From COE1 sp949066965 (GTDB taxonomy: Bacteria; Bacillota; Clostridia; Lachnospirales; Lachnospiraceae), in contig CARTDA010000013.1 of assembly GCA_949066965.1 (NCBI GenBank), forward strand, positions 1 to 64,000: a stretch of DNA of 64,000 nucleotides. The letters run 5' to 3'. Every line of letters begins with the position of its first letter. The stretch's first letter is position 1. The translations under genes were made by a program, and so were the position numbers. The notes beneath the pieces were generated by a model. That model had not been told where the DNA came from. It ran no database searches and was given only the letters and a program-made list of their open reading frames with translations. Below are positions 52,642-60,663 of the stretch, in pieces.

Positions 52642-53835
52642 ATGTTTAAATTTAGTACCATCCCGGAAGCGTTAGAGGTGCTGAAAAATGGCGGGCTCAT
52701 TTTGGCGACGGATGATGAGGACAGGGAAAACGAGGGGGACTTAATCTGTGCGGCACAGTTTGCCACGACGGAAAATGTAAACTTTATGGCAGCGCAGGGC
52801 AGGGGGCTGATCTGTATGCCCATGAGCGAGCGCTTTTGCGAGCGGCTTCACCTGCCGCAGATGGTAAACCAGAACACCGACAACCACGAAACGGCATTTA
52901 CCGTGTCCATAGACCATGTGGACACCACCACGGGGATTTCCGCTGCGGAGAGGGGATACACGGCGCGGAAGGTTGCGGATTTGTCCTCGAAGCCGGAGGA
53001 CTTCAGGCGCCCGGGGCATATGTTTCCGCTTCTGGCAAAGAAAAACGGGGTGCTCGAGCGGAACGGTCATACCGAGGCAACCGTTGACCTTATGCGGCTT
53101 GCCGGCTTGCAGGAGTGCGGGCTGTGCTGTGAAATTATGGGGGATGACGGACATATGCTGCGCACCCCACAGCTGATTGAGATGGCAGAGAAGTGGAATT
53201 TGAAGTTCATAACCATCAAGGCACTACAGGATTACAGGAAGAAATATGATAAGCTTGTCGAATGTGTTGCAAGCCCGGAGCTTCCGACAGGATTTGGAAA
53301 ATTCAGGGCTTATGGGTATCGGAATCTGCTAAACGGGGAACATCACGTGGCGCTTGTCAAGGGTGAGATCGGTGACGGCGAACGCGTGCTGTGCAGGGTG
53401 CATTCGGAGTGCCTTACAGGGGACGTGTTCCATTCATCCCGCTGTGACTGCGGGGAACAGCTTGCAAAGGCAATGGAAATGATTGAGGCAGAGGGCAGGG
53501 GTATTCTCCTGTATATGCGTCAGGAGGGGCGCGGCATCGGGCTGCTCAACAAGCTCCGTGCATACGAGCTCCAGAGCAAGGGAATGGATACCGTGGAGGC
53601 AAATCTGGCGCTTGGATTTGGGGAAGACCTGCGGGAGTACTATATCGGTGCGCAGATTCTCAGGGATCTGGGTGTCAGGACACTGCGGCTTCTCACCAAC
53701 AACCCGGACAAGGTGTACCAGCTGTCCGATTATGGTATGGAGATAGTGGAGCGTGTCCCGATTGAAATCCAGGCAAATGAATATGACGCATTTTATCTTG
53801 AGACAAAGAAGATAAAAATGGGACATTATTTGTAG
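52642..53835 (+). CDS. ribA: Bifunctional DHBP synthase / GTP cyclohydrolase II RibBA
   Basis: A 397-residue fusion. Residues about 1-200 form 3,4-dihydroxy-2-butanone-4-phosphate synthase (DDEDRENEGDL, GHTEATVDL). Residues about 205-397 form GTP cyclohydrolase II with zinc ligands in SECLTGDVFHSSRCDCGEQL and the RQEGRGIGL motif. Both active sites look complete. It supplies both entry substrates of riboflavin synthesis. AAAGGAGG precedes the start. Third gene of the operon. Confidence 0.96.
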   Translation: MFKFSTIPEALEVLKNGGLILATDDEDRENEGDLICAAQFATTENVNFMAAQGRGLICMPMSERFCERLHLPQMVNQNTDNHETAFTVSIDHVDTTTGISAAERGYTARKVADLSSKPEDFRRPGHMFPLLAKKNGVLERNGHTEATVDLMRLAGLQECGLCCEIMGDDGHMLRTPQLIEMAEKWNLKFITIKALQDYRKKYDKLVECVASPELPTGFGKFRAYGYRNLLNGEHHVALVKGEIGDGERVLCRVHSECLTGDVFHSSRCDCGEQLAKAMEMIEAEGRGILLYMRQEGRGIGLLNKLRAYELQSKGMDTVEANLALGFGEDLREYYIGAQILRDLGVRTLRLLTNNPDKVYQLSDYGMEIVERVPIEIQANEYDAFYLETKKIKMGHYL

Positions 53836-53862
53836 ACATTTTTTTAAGAAAGGAAACAGACA

Positions 53863-54336
53863 ATGAAAACGTATGAAGGAAATTATGTAGCATCAGACAA
53901 GGACATTAAAATTGGCATTGTGGCGGCCCGTTTCAACGAGTTTATCACATCGAAGCTTCTGGGAGGGGCAGTCGATGCGCTCCACCGCCATGACGTGCCG
54001 GATGAGAACATCGAGACAGCATGGGTTCCGGGGGCATTTGAGATTCCGCTCATTGCATCCAAAATGGCAAAGAGCGGAAAGTATGATGCGATTATCTGCC
54101 TGGGCGCGGTTATCCGCGGATCGACATCACACTATGACTATGTGTGCAGTGAGGTGTCAAAGGGAATTGCCGCGGTGTCACTGCAAAATGACATTCCTGT
54201 CATGTTTGGCGTGCTGACGACGGAGAACATTGAGCAGGCAATCGAGCGTGCCGGCACAAAGGCAGGCAACAAAGGCTTTGACTGCGCGACAGGGGCGATA
54301 GAGATGGTAAACCTGATGCGCGCGCTTGATAAATAA
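53863..54336 (+). CDS. ribH: 6,7-dimethyl-8-ribityllumazine synthase RibH
   Basis: A 157-residue enzyme joining the RibD-pathway product (after dephosphorylation) and the RibB product. Motifs include VAARFNEFITSKLLGGAVDAL, VPGAFEIPL, CLGAVIRGSTSHYDYVC with the catalytic His, and VMFGVLTTENIEQAIERAG. Normal length. Last gene of the operon, followed by a hairpin. Confidence 0.96.
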   Translation: MKTYEGNYVASDKDIKIGIVAARFNEFITSKLLGGAVDALHRHDVPDENIETAWVPGAFEIPLIASKMAKSGKYDAIICLGAVIRGSTSHYDYVCSEVSKGIAAVSLQNDIPVMFGVLTTENIEQAIERAGTKAGNKGFDCATGAIEMVNLMRALDK

Positions 54337-54353
54337 TACAGGGACAAAAAATA

Positions 54354-54380
54354 AGAGCTTCAGTGGGAAACTGAAGCTCT
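54354..54380 (+). terminator. Hairpin after ribH
   Basis: AGAGCTTCAG and CTGAAGCTCT (10-bp perfect stem), with a T-poor tail. Probably the operon terminator. Confidence 0.65.
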
Positions 54381-54408
54381 GTTATGCTCCGGATGTTTTT
54401 GAGAGAAA

Positions 54409-54516
54409 TTCCGGAACGAAACTGAAAAAAGGGGAAAATATCTTTACAAAACCTATATTATATGATAAATGTGTTTAATAAGCGTATTTTTTGTGAAAAA
54501 AGTGTGAATTCCGGAA
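54409..54516. promoter_or_regulatory. Two TTCCGGAA palindromes, possible XRE operators
   Basis: TTCCGGAA occurs at 54409-54416 and 54509-54516, exactly 100 bp apart. A related CCGGATGTTTTTG/CCGGAATGTTTTTG occurs as a direct repeat. A TTGGAC-GAAAA-GTCCAA dyad follows at 54532-54548. All lie upstream of the XRE/GNAT gene pair. Confidence 0.35.
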
Positions 54517-54611
54517 TGTTTTTGGACGAAAAGTCCAATGACAGTATGGCTGAAAGTGTGTATGATGGGTACATAGATACAATATGATTAAAATGTGGAG
54601 GTTATGTGGAT

Positions 54612-54935
54612 ATGGGCAAAGACAATTTGATTTCGCTGGACATGCGTATGACAGGAAAGGTAATAAGAAATATGATTACAAAGCGGGGATTTTCCATCAG
54701 GGAAATTCAGGAGAAGCTGAATCTGTCGTGTCCCCAGCCTGTGTACAGGTGGATGAACGGTCAGACAATGCCTTCGCTTGACAACCTGTACATGCTTAGC
54801 AATATTCTGGGGATGCACATGGAAGACTTGCTGATGCCGCGCAATGATGAGATGTGGATATTGCATACGGCAAAGAACACAGATTTTGAGGGGCGTGTAA
54901 AAGCTTATTTGAGGGTGGTAAAATCCAATGGATGA
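54612..54935 (+). CDS. XRE-family helix-turn-helix regulator
   Basis: A 107-residue DNA-binding protein with the helix-turn-helix core ITKRGFSIREIQEKLNLS and PQPVYRWMNGQTMPSLDNLYMLSNILGM, ending in a short acidic/basic tail. The target is not evident; TTCCGGAA dyads upstream are candidates for self-regulation. GGAGG is 10 nt from the ATG used; a GTG six bases earlier is too close to it. It overlaps the acetyltransferase gene by eight bases. Confidence 0.85.
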   Translation: MGKDNLISLDMRMTGKVIRNMITKRGFSIREIQEKLNLSCPQPVYRWMNGQTMPSLDNLYMLSNILGMHMEDLLMPRNDEMWILHTAKNTDFEGRVKAYLRVVKSNG

Positions 54936-55665
54936 TGATTTTCATGAAGTTAAGATTACCGAAAGCGCTGAGGAGGCTGCCTACTTTGATACGAACAGGA
55001 TCCCATACATTGTCTGGCTGAACGACAGGAACAAGTATAGCAGCTTTCCAAGCGGTGCATACTGTGTGGAACAGTTAAGCGACATTGATACGCAGTATCT
55101 GGACCGGGTTTACAGACGTTTTAACGGGATTCCGTGGGATATTGTCGAGACACAGCGCCTCAAAATCAGGGAGATAACAGTGGAGGATGTAACACAGCTG
55201 TATGACCTGTATCAGGATGAGAGCGTCGCGAAATATATGGATGCATTGTTTCCGGATCCGGAGCAGGAGATGGAGTACACGAAGGGGTACATACAGAACG
55301 TATATGAATTTTATGGATTTGGGATGTGGGTTCTCGAGGAAAAGGAAAGCGGCAGGGTAATCGGCAGAGCCGGGCTGGAATACAGGGAAGGCTTTGACGG
55401 GCTGGAGCTGGGCTATATGCTGGGCGAAAGATATCAGCATAAGGGCTATGCGTATGAAGCGTGCAACGCCATACTGTCCTATGGGGTCAGTGAGCTGGAA
55501 CAGAAAGAATACTGTTCGTTTGTCAGCAGGGATAATATGGCATCCATACGCCTGTGCCGGCGACTCGGTTTCGTGCCAAATGGGACGGTGCGGCTGGTTG
55601 AAACAAATTTTGACGGATTGGTGATGGAAAAGGAGTATCTGCAGTATGTGTATAGTGCATGCTGA
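54928..55665 (+). CDS. GNAT acetyltransferase
   Basis: A 245-residue protein. Residues about 1-75 are unassigned (YIVWLNDRNKYSSFPSGAYCVEQL). Residues about 76-240 form a RimJ/RimL-like N-acetyltransferase fold: RLKIREITVEDV, GRVIGRAGLEYR, LGYMLGERYQHKGYAYEACNAIL (the acetyl-CoA-binding GxGxxG-type segment) and SRDNMASIRLCRRLGF. The substrate is unknown. Translationally coupled to the upstream XRE regulator; the pair may form a small response unit. Confidence 0.85.
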   Translation: MDDDFHEVKITESAEEAAYFDTNRIPYIVWLNDRNKYSSFPSGAYCVEQLSDIDTQYLDRVYRRFNGIPWDIVETQRLKIREITVEDVTQLYDLYQDESVAKYMDALFPDPEQEMEYTKGYIQNVYEFYGFGMWVLEEKESGRVIGRAGLEYREGFDGLELGYMLGERYQHKGYAYEACNAILSYGVSELEQKEYCSFVSRDNMASIRLCRRLGFVPNGTVRLVETNFDGLVMEKEYLQYVYSAC

Positions 55666-55782
55666 ACAAAAAGTGCAGGAAAACGGCTGGAATGGTAACA
55701 CATATAACGCACATGGAAAACAGGATAACGCATAAATGGGAATTTATGAGCCGGAGACATTCGGGCAGGTGCGAAAAAAGGT

Positions 55783-55811
55783 TTGACATTGGAAAATTGT
55801 GGTGGTAAGAT
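55783..55811 (+). promoter_or_regulatory. Consensus sigma-A promoter of the amt transcript
   Basis: TTGACA (55783-55788) and TAAGAT (55806-55811), with an exact 17-bp spacer. The predicted start is near 55818. A terminator begins about 8 nt later. Confidence 0.75.
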
Positions 55812-55825
55812 ATGTCACATAAAGC

Positions 55826-55865
55826 AAAGGTGCTAGGGAACAGGGATTCCATGGCATCTTTTTTT
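55826..55865 (+). terminator. Intrinsic terminator in the amt leader (possible attenuator)
   Basis: AAAGGTGCTAGGGAA (55826-55840) pairs with TTCCATGGCATCTTT (55847-55861) in 14 of 15 positions, counting G-U, around CAGGGA, then T7. It sits between a consensus promoter and amt. TTTATGCAC (55863-55871) can pair with GTGCATAAA (55911-55919) further down. Confidence 0.7.
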
Positions 55866-55897
55866 ATGCACACGGGAGTCCAGATGAAATATGCTCG
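55865..55897 (+). repeat. Two-hairpin repeat R, copy 3 (5' part only)
   Basis: TATGCACACGGGAGTCC and the following ATGAAATATG match the first 32 bases of copies 1 and 2. The rest is missing. It directly follows the attenuator T-run. Confidence 0.65.
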
Positions 55898-55944
55898 TTG
55901 GATTATGCTGGTGCATAAATGCATGAAAAAAGGAGGAGAAGATT

Positions 55945-57741
55945 ATGACAGAGTTTCAGGAAGTAATGGATGCCATAAACGGTGAAGTTTATGGCGTGTG
56001 GTTTTTAATCGGCGCAGCACTCGTGTTCTGGATGCAGGCGGGGTTTGCAATGGTGGAGGCGGGCTTTACCAGGGCAAAAAATACGGGAAACATCATTATG
56101 AAAAATCTGATGGATTTCTGTATTGGCACATGCACATTTATCTTAATTGGTTTCGGGCTGCTGCTCGGCGAGGATTTGCTTGGGTTTATCGGAAAACCCG
56201 GTTTTGACATTTTTACGAGCTATGCGGATTTTGACTGGTCAAACTTCGTGTTTAACCTGGTGTTCTGCGCGACGACGGCGACAATCGTGTCAGGAGCCAT
56301 GGCAGAGCGGACAAAATTCCTTTCCTACTGTGTGTATTCCGGTGTGATTTCCGCGTTGATTTATCCGGTCGAGGCACACTGGATCTGGGGCGGCGGCTGG
56401 CTTGCACAGATGGGATTCCACGATTTTGCGGGATCCTGCGCAATCCATATGGTAGGCGGTATCAGCGCCCTGATTGGCGCAAAGATTTTAGGTCCGCGTA
56501 TCGGCAAGTTCACAAAGGATAAACAGGGTACAATCACAAAAGTAAATGCGTTCCCGGGTCACAACCTTACAATCGGCGCACTCGGTGTCTTTATCCTGTG
56601 GCTTGGCTGGTATGGTTTTAACGGTGCCGCGGCAACAAGCATCGAAGAGCTTGGTTCCATTTTTGTCACGACAACAATTGCGCCTGCGATTGCGACAGTC
56701 GTGTGCATGGTATTTACATGGGTCAAGTACGGCAAGCCTGATGTTTCCATGTGTCTCAATGCATCGCTTGCAGGTCTTGTGGCGATTACCGCAGGCTGTG
56801 ATGTGACAGACGCATTTGGCGCAATTGTGATTGGCGCAGTGGCAGGCCTGCTGGTGGTATTTGGGGTATGGTTCCTGGATTACAAGCTTCATATTGATGA
56901 TCCGGTCGGTGCGGTAGCGGTACACTGCCTGAACGGCATCTGGGGAACCATTGCAGTCGGTTTTTTTGCGACAGACTCAGCTCCGGCATTTGCGCGGGGA
57001 TATGGCGACGGTGTTACATATGGGGCAAACCAGATATGTGGAACAGGGCTGTTTTACGGTGGTGGCTTCAGGCTGCTTGGAATGCAGCTTGCAGGAATGT
57101 TCAGTGTCATCATATGGACGGTTATCACGATTACCATTACATTTTTGGTGATTCGGGCGACGTTCGGTCTCCGTGTCAGTGAGGAGGAGGAAATTATCGG
57201 CCTGGATGCCACGGAGCATGGTCTTCCGTCCGCATATGCAGGCTTTTCCATGATGGATATCTCTAACAGCATGATTATGGAGGAAAACGAGAATACGCAG
57301 CTTGGCTCTGACAACTACGAGGAGGCATCCGAGGCACAGAAGAATGCGGCAGTCAGGGTTTCACAGGTTCCAATGCCGTCGGCGTCCGGCATTTACAAGG
57401 TTGTTATTATCGCGAAGCTCTCAAGGTATGATGTGCTCCGCAAGGCAATGAACCAGATCGGTGTGACTGGCATGACCGTGACGCAGGTAATGGGATGCGG
57501 CATTCAGAAGGGAGCCGGCGAGAAATATCGCGGGGCAGAGATTGATGCGACGCTGCTTCCGAAAGTGAAGGTTGAAGTGGTGGTATCTTCGATACCGGTT
57601 GAGAAGGTCATTGAATCCGCGAAAAAAGTCCTTTATACAGGGCATATCGGTGACGGAAAGATATTTGTGTACAATGTCGACAAGGTGGTCAAGATTCGCA
57701 CCGGCGAGGAAGATATGGCAGCGCTTGCGGACGTGGAATAA
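55945..57741 (+). CDS. amt: Ammonium transporter fused to a PII signalling domain
   Basis: A 598-residue protein. Residues about 1-430 form the Amt channel with eleven membrane segments. Signatures include GFAMVEAGFTRAKN, DFAGSCAIHMVGGISAL with the first channel His, and AVHCLNGIWGT with the second. A linker about 435-475 leads to a complete PII (GlnB/GlnK) domain about 478-590, with YKVVIIAKLSRYDVLRKAM, the T-loop region GAGEKYRGAEID including the Tyr, and HIGDGKIFVYNVDKVVKIRTGE. Free PII proteins plug Amt channels when nitrogen is plentiful; here the regulator is covalently attached. AAAGGAGG precedes the start. Confidence 0.95.
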   Translation: MTEFQEVMDAINGEVYGVWFLIGAALVFWMQAGFAMVEAGFTRAKNTGNIIMKNLMDFCIGTCTFILIGFGLLLGEDLLGFIGKPGFDIFTSYADFDWSNFVFNLVFCATTATIVSGAMAERTKFLSYCVYSGVISALIYPVEAHWIWGGGWLAQMGFHDFAGSCAIHMVGGISALIGAKILGPRIGKFTKDKQGTITKVNAFPGHNLTIGALGVFILWLGWYGFNGAAATSIEELGSIFVTTTIAPAIATVVCMVFTWVKYGKPDVSMCLNASLAGLVAITAGCDVTDAFGAIVIGAVAGLLVVFGVWFLDYKLHIDDPVGAVAVHCLNGIWGTIAVGFFATDSAPAFARGYGDGVTYGANQICGTGLFYGGGFRLLGMQLAGMFSVIIWTVITITITFLVIRATFGLRVSEEEEIIGLDATEHGLPSAYAGFSMMDISNSMIMEENENTQLGSDNYEEASEAQKNAAVRVSQVPMPSASGIYKVVIIAKLSRYDVLRKAMNQIGVTGMTVTQVMGCGIQKGAGEKYRGAEIDATLLPKVKVEVVVSSIPVEKVIESAKKVLYTGHIGDGKIFVYNVDKVVKIRTGEEDMAALADVE

Positions 57742-57789
57742 TTTGCATATTGAAATGACATGTCAGCTGAACAGGATAGCCTGACAGAC

Positions 57790-57826
57790 AGAAAGAAGGA
57801 ACCCGGTAAAAGGGTTCCTTCTTTCT
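57790..57826. terminator. Bidirectional intrinsic terminator
   Basis: AGAAAGAAGGAACCC and GGGTTCCTTCTTTCT form a 15-bp perfect stem with a 7-nt loop, between the convergent amt and HD-GYP genes. Confidence 0.85.
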
Positions 57827-57839
57827 GGTTTAATCCGCG

Positions 57840-59009
57840 CTAAATAATTGCCTCAATCGAAATGTTCTTGTTGTTCGTCAGCTGTAGCATGCTTTGGTAG
57901 TAAGACGCCTGCAGATCGATGATTTCGTTGTTTTCCATGCGGATGACAGGCTTTGAATAATTGTCATGGTTGATAAAAATGACATTTCCTTCCATGCCGT
58001 TGCTGAGCGTGACACGGTGGTTGAGATAGGAGTTTGACACGTTTTCAAGGAATGTCAGGATGTATTTCATATCATATTTCTGAATGCCGTCATCCTCAAA
58101 GTACTTAATCACGGTGAACGGACACATTGCAGAACGGTATACCCGCTCGCTTGTCATGGCATCAAAGATATCGGCAATGGTGACAATTTTGGAAAACTTG
58201 TCAATCTCGTCACCTGTCAGCCCATAGGGATAGCCGCTCCCGTCACATTTCTCATGGTGCATCAGGGCAGTGTTCTTGACAGGCTCCGGAATGCTGTTGT
58301 ACCGTCCGAGCAGATGAAAGCCCTCCGTGGTGTGCGTCTTTACGATTTCAAACTCCTCGGGAGTCAGCTTTCCCGGCTTTCGCAAGACGCCCGTGGGAAG
58401 CATGAACTTCCCGACGTCATGGAACAGGCCGCATGCAGTCGCCATCATCTGGTCTGCTTCCGAGAAATGCAGCCACCGTGCAAGGACATTGGAAATCAGC
58501 GCCACATCAATACAGTGGCTGTACACCGACTCATCCTTGTTGTGCATGTTCAGAAGCATGTCAAAAATGTTGATTTCCTGCGCATCCTGATGCAGAAGCG
58601 CCATCGTTTCCTTCAATAACTCGTTTGCGCGGAACGGCTCGTTGCGGTATAGTGACTTTGTAAGGTTGTTCTGATAATGCTCGGAGCACTGTGCAAAGTG
58701 GTGGGAAAAGCGTTCAAACTGCCTGCTTTCTTTTGTTTTTTCCTTGCTGGACTTTGTATGGCTGGCACTGTGGAGCCGGGAAATGGAAGTTTGCATCAAA
58801 TATCCGGACTGGTTTGTCATGGGTGTTGACAAATCTTCTACAACTTTATCTTCAATCTGAGCATAATATATGGAATATCCCTCAAGTCGTGCTATAATAT
58901 TCTCTGTAAGGACGACATTTTTGGGAACAATCGTCTTATTGTCATAGGATAAGATGTCCTGGGCAGTTACCATGCCGGGCGTAAGTTCTGTAATTGGGAT
59001 CTGTTTCAT
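57840..59009 (-). CDS. HD-GYP domain phosphodiesterase
   Basis: A 389-residue soluble protein. N-terminal unassigned region about 1-120 (DUF3391-like opening, ITELTPGMVTAQDI), HD-GYP core about 150-320 with the metal-binding HDVGK (about residue 193) and the HHEKCDGSGYP signature (about residue 253). Such enzymes hydrolyse c-di-GMP. The C-terminal about 60 residues form an extra beta domain. It may counter the GGDEF cyclase at 30.4 kb. AAAGGGGG lies 7 nt upstream of the ATG. Transcribed away from a mobile element at 59051-59187. Confidence 0.9.
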   Translation of the reverse strand: MKQIPITELTPGMVTAQDILSYDNKTIVPKNVVLTENIIARLEGYSIYYAQIEDKVVEDLSTPMTNQSGYLMQTSISRLHSASHTKSSKEKTKESRQFERFSHHFAQCSEHYQNNLTKSLYRNEPFRANELLKETMALLHQDAQEINIFDMLLNMHNKDESVYSHCIDVALISNVLARWLHFSEADQMMATACGLFHDVGKFMLPTGVLRKPGKLTPEEFEIVKTHTTEGFHLLGRYNSIPEPVKNTALMHHEKCDGSGYPYGLTGDEIDKFSKIVTIADIFDAMTSERVYRSAMCPFTVIKYFEDDGIQKYDMKYILTFLENVSNSYLNHRVTLSNGMEGNVIFINHDNYSKPVIRMENNEIIDLQASYYQSMLQLTNNKNISIEAII

Positions 59010-59042
59010 GGATGCTCCCCCTTTCTGCAGTAAAAATATAAT

Positions 59043-59195
59043 CGAATGATGTAACAGTTCAGCCCGGGACTTTGCACTTGCTGCAAAGTCCGTGAAACAG
59101 CGTAGTGGCTGAGGTGCATCAAGCCACCACGAAGTGGTTTTGCATGGCTTGATGCTTGTAACAGGAAGCCGAATGCTGAACTGTTACCGAATGAT
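59043..59195. mobile_element. MITE-like element, family 1, copy B with 8-bp target duplication
   Basis: The element (59051-59187, 137 bp) starts GTAACAGTTCAGC and ends GCTGAACTGTTAC, perfect over these 13 bases. It is flanked by the exact direct repeat CGAATGAT (59043-59050 and 59188-59195). It is inverted relative to copy A and keeps both internal hairpins. No coding capacity. GTAA ends and 8-bp duplications are features I associate with IS66-family transposition. Confidence 0.85.
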
Positions 59196-59249
59196 TATTA
59201 ACATTGTAGCTTTTCTTGTCGTAAAAGTCAAACATTAGGAGGTAATTAC

Positions 59250-59861
59250 ATGAAAAAGTACAGAAAAATTCATAAATTGTCAGACAATAAGTTCCTGAAT
59301 TTATTTAAACTGGATGCGCTGACGGACAGCGGGCGGGCTTTTGACTATTTCTTTGTGTCGAGGAGAAACGAGGATAACATCAAGCTGCTGACAAAGGACA
59401 GTGCAGCGGAGGGGGTTGTCATCTATCCGGTTCTGCGGGAAGAGCCGGAGAAGATTGTTATGATTCGGCAGTACAGATATCCGCTGGATGATTATCTGTA
59501 TGAGCTTCCCGCCGGTCTCATTGACGCGGGGGAGACGCCGGATGTGGCAGCTGTCAGGGAGATGAAAGAGGAGACCGGGCTTGACTTTACAGTTTATACG
59601 AAAGGCGATGGCGCGTACCGCCGGCCGTTTTTTATGGGAGCCGGATTTACCGATGAAAGCTGCAATGCAGTTTTTGGATATGCCAGCGGAGCAATCAGCC
59701 GCGCGGATATGGAGGACACGGAATCCATCCAGGTCCTGATAGTGGATAAAGCGGAGGCAGCACGAATTCTAAGGGAAGAAAAGGTTTCCATCAGGGCGGC
59801 GTATCTGCTCATGAACTTTCTGCATGCCGATAAACAGGCACCATTCCGCTTTTTGGAATAA
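59250..59861 (+). CDS. NUDIX hydrolase (ADP-ribose pyrophosphatase-like)
   Basis: A 203-residue enzyme with an intact Nudix box (GETPDVAAVREMKEETGLDF, about residues 92-111) and a preceding IRQYRYPLDDYLYELPAGLID segment typical of ADP-ribose and nucleoside-diphosphate-sugar hydrolases. It probably clears ADP-ribose or related compounds. AGGAGG precedes the ATG by 8 nt. Downstream to 60209 there is 348 bp without a supported gene. It holds only a 12-codon possible peptide (ATG at 59934, after AGGAG) and AT-rich sequence with a CACACTTT/AAAGTTTGTG dyad near 60095. Confidence 0.9.
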   Translation: MKKYRKIHKLSDNKFLNLFKLDALTDSGRAFDYFFVSRRNEDNIKLLTKDSAAEGVVIYPVLREEPEKIVMIRQYRYPLDDYLYELPAGLIDAGETPDVAAVREMKEETGLDFTVYTKGDGAYRRPFFMGAGFTDESCNAVFGYASGAISRADMEDTESIQVLIVDKAEAARILREEKVSIRAAYLLMNFLHADKQAPFRFLE

Positions 59862-60209
59862 CGAATGTTACATATTATTGTTAAATTTTTTGACGGATTT
59901 ACAAAGAAGGCAGTGTGTGCACACAGGAGAAGAATGAAAGCCGGATTGAAAGTTTTGAAAGCCTGCAAATAATATGCGTTATCAAATCAAAAACCATATA
60001 AAAGCCTTATAATTAAGGAAAAACCAGGAGGCAAGTACCGGGCGCAGGCAATTAAGGGCTATGGCGCATGATTTTGCGTGAAAGAAATAATTCACACTTT
60101 TTAAAGTTTGTGTGTTCATAATGTGCAAAGTGTGGTATTATAGGAAAGATGACTGGTTCAGAAAATGAATGGGAAACAGGGTAAAAATATAAGGAGATGG
60201 AGGATTCAT

Positions 60210-60584
60210 ATGAAAGATAAAGAGAAGCTCGGGGAGGAAATTAACCAGGATAAACCAGCGGGTGAAAAGGGCAGGACGGACGGGCAGGAGATAGATAAAA
60301 TAACGATAGATATTGAAAAGGAGCCTGTAAATGCACCGGAGGATGACGTGAAAAAATCCGGATACAAATCCGAAATCAATGGGATTGAGGTTGATTTTGA
60401 ACTCCAGTACCGTGACCGTGAAACGGATATGCAGTCTATCGCAACCAGGGTTACGGAGGACTATGTCAGGAGGGGAAATGCGGCAGATAAGATAGAATTG
60501 ATCCATGTGTATTTAAAACCGACGGATTTTACGGCATACTATGTGATTAACAATGTATATGAGGGAAAGATTCCCTTGTTTTAA
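60210..60584 (+). CDS. DUF6465-like small protein
   Basis: A 124-residue protein: a highly charged, disordered N-terminal half (about 1-60, rich in Lys, Glu, Asp) and a C-terminal domain about 65-124 (VDFELQYRDRETDMQSIATRVTEDYVRRG and LKPTDFTAYYVINNVYEGKIPLF). The last segment resembles the YIKPEExxAYYVIN motif of DUF6465, common in Lachnospiraceae; function unknown. GGAGATGGAGG lies directly upstream of the ATG at 60210. Confidence 0.65.
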   Translation: MKDKEKLGEEINQDKPAGEKGRTDGQEIDKITIDIEKEPVNAPEDDVKKSGYKSEINGIEVDFELQYRDRETDMQSIATRVTEDYVRRGNAADKIELIHVYLKPTDFTAYYVINNVYEGKIPLF

Positions 60585-60596
60585 AGTGGTAGCGCG

Positions 60597-60629
60597 ATAC
60601 TCACAGAGAATTTCATTTGCCGTGAGTAT
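60597..60629. promoter_or_regulatory. ATACTCAC/GTGAGTAT dyad upstream of the LacI regulator
   Basis: A perfect 8-bp inverted repeat with a 17-base spacer, 35 bp before the start codon. There is no T-run. It could be an autoregulatory operator or a hairpin ending the previous transcript. Confidence 0.35.
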
Positions 60630-60663
60630 AAATATTTGACTGGAAAGGGGAAGCATTCGACAA

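Noticed and set aside
59934..59972. Twelve-codon peptide starting MKAGLKVLKACK
   Set aside because: It has an AGGAG site but is too short to separate from chance, with no conserved neighbour context.
59990..60090. Possible structured RNA in the gap after the NUDIX gene
   Set aside because: It contains AGGAGGCAAG and short complementary stretches, but I could not match it to any riboswitch class or draw a convincing multi-stem fold.
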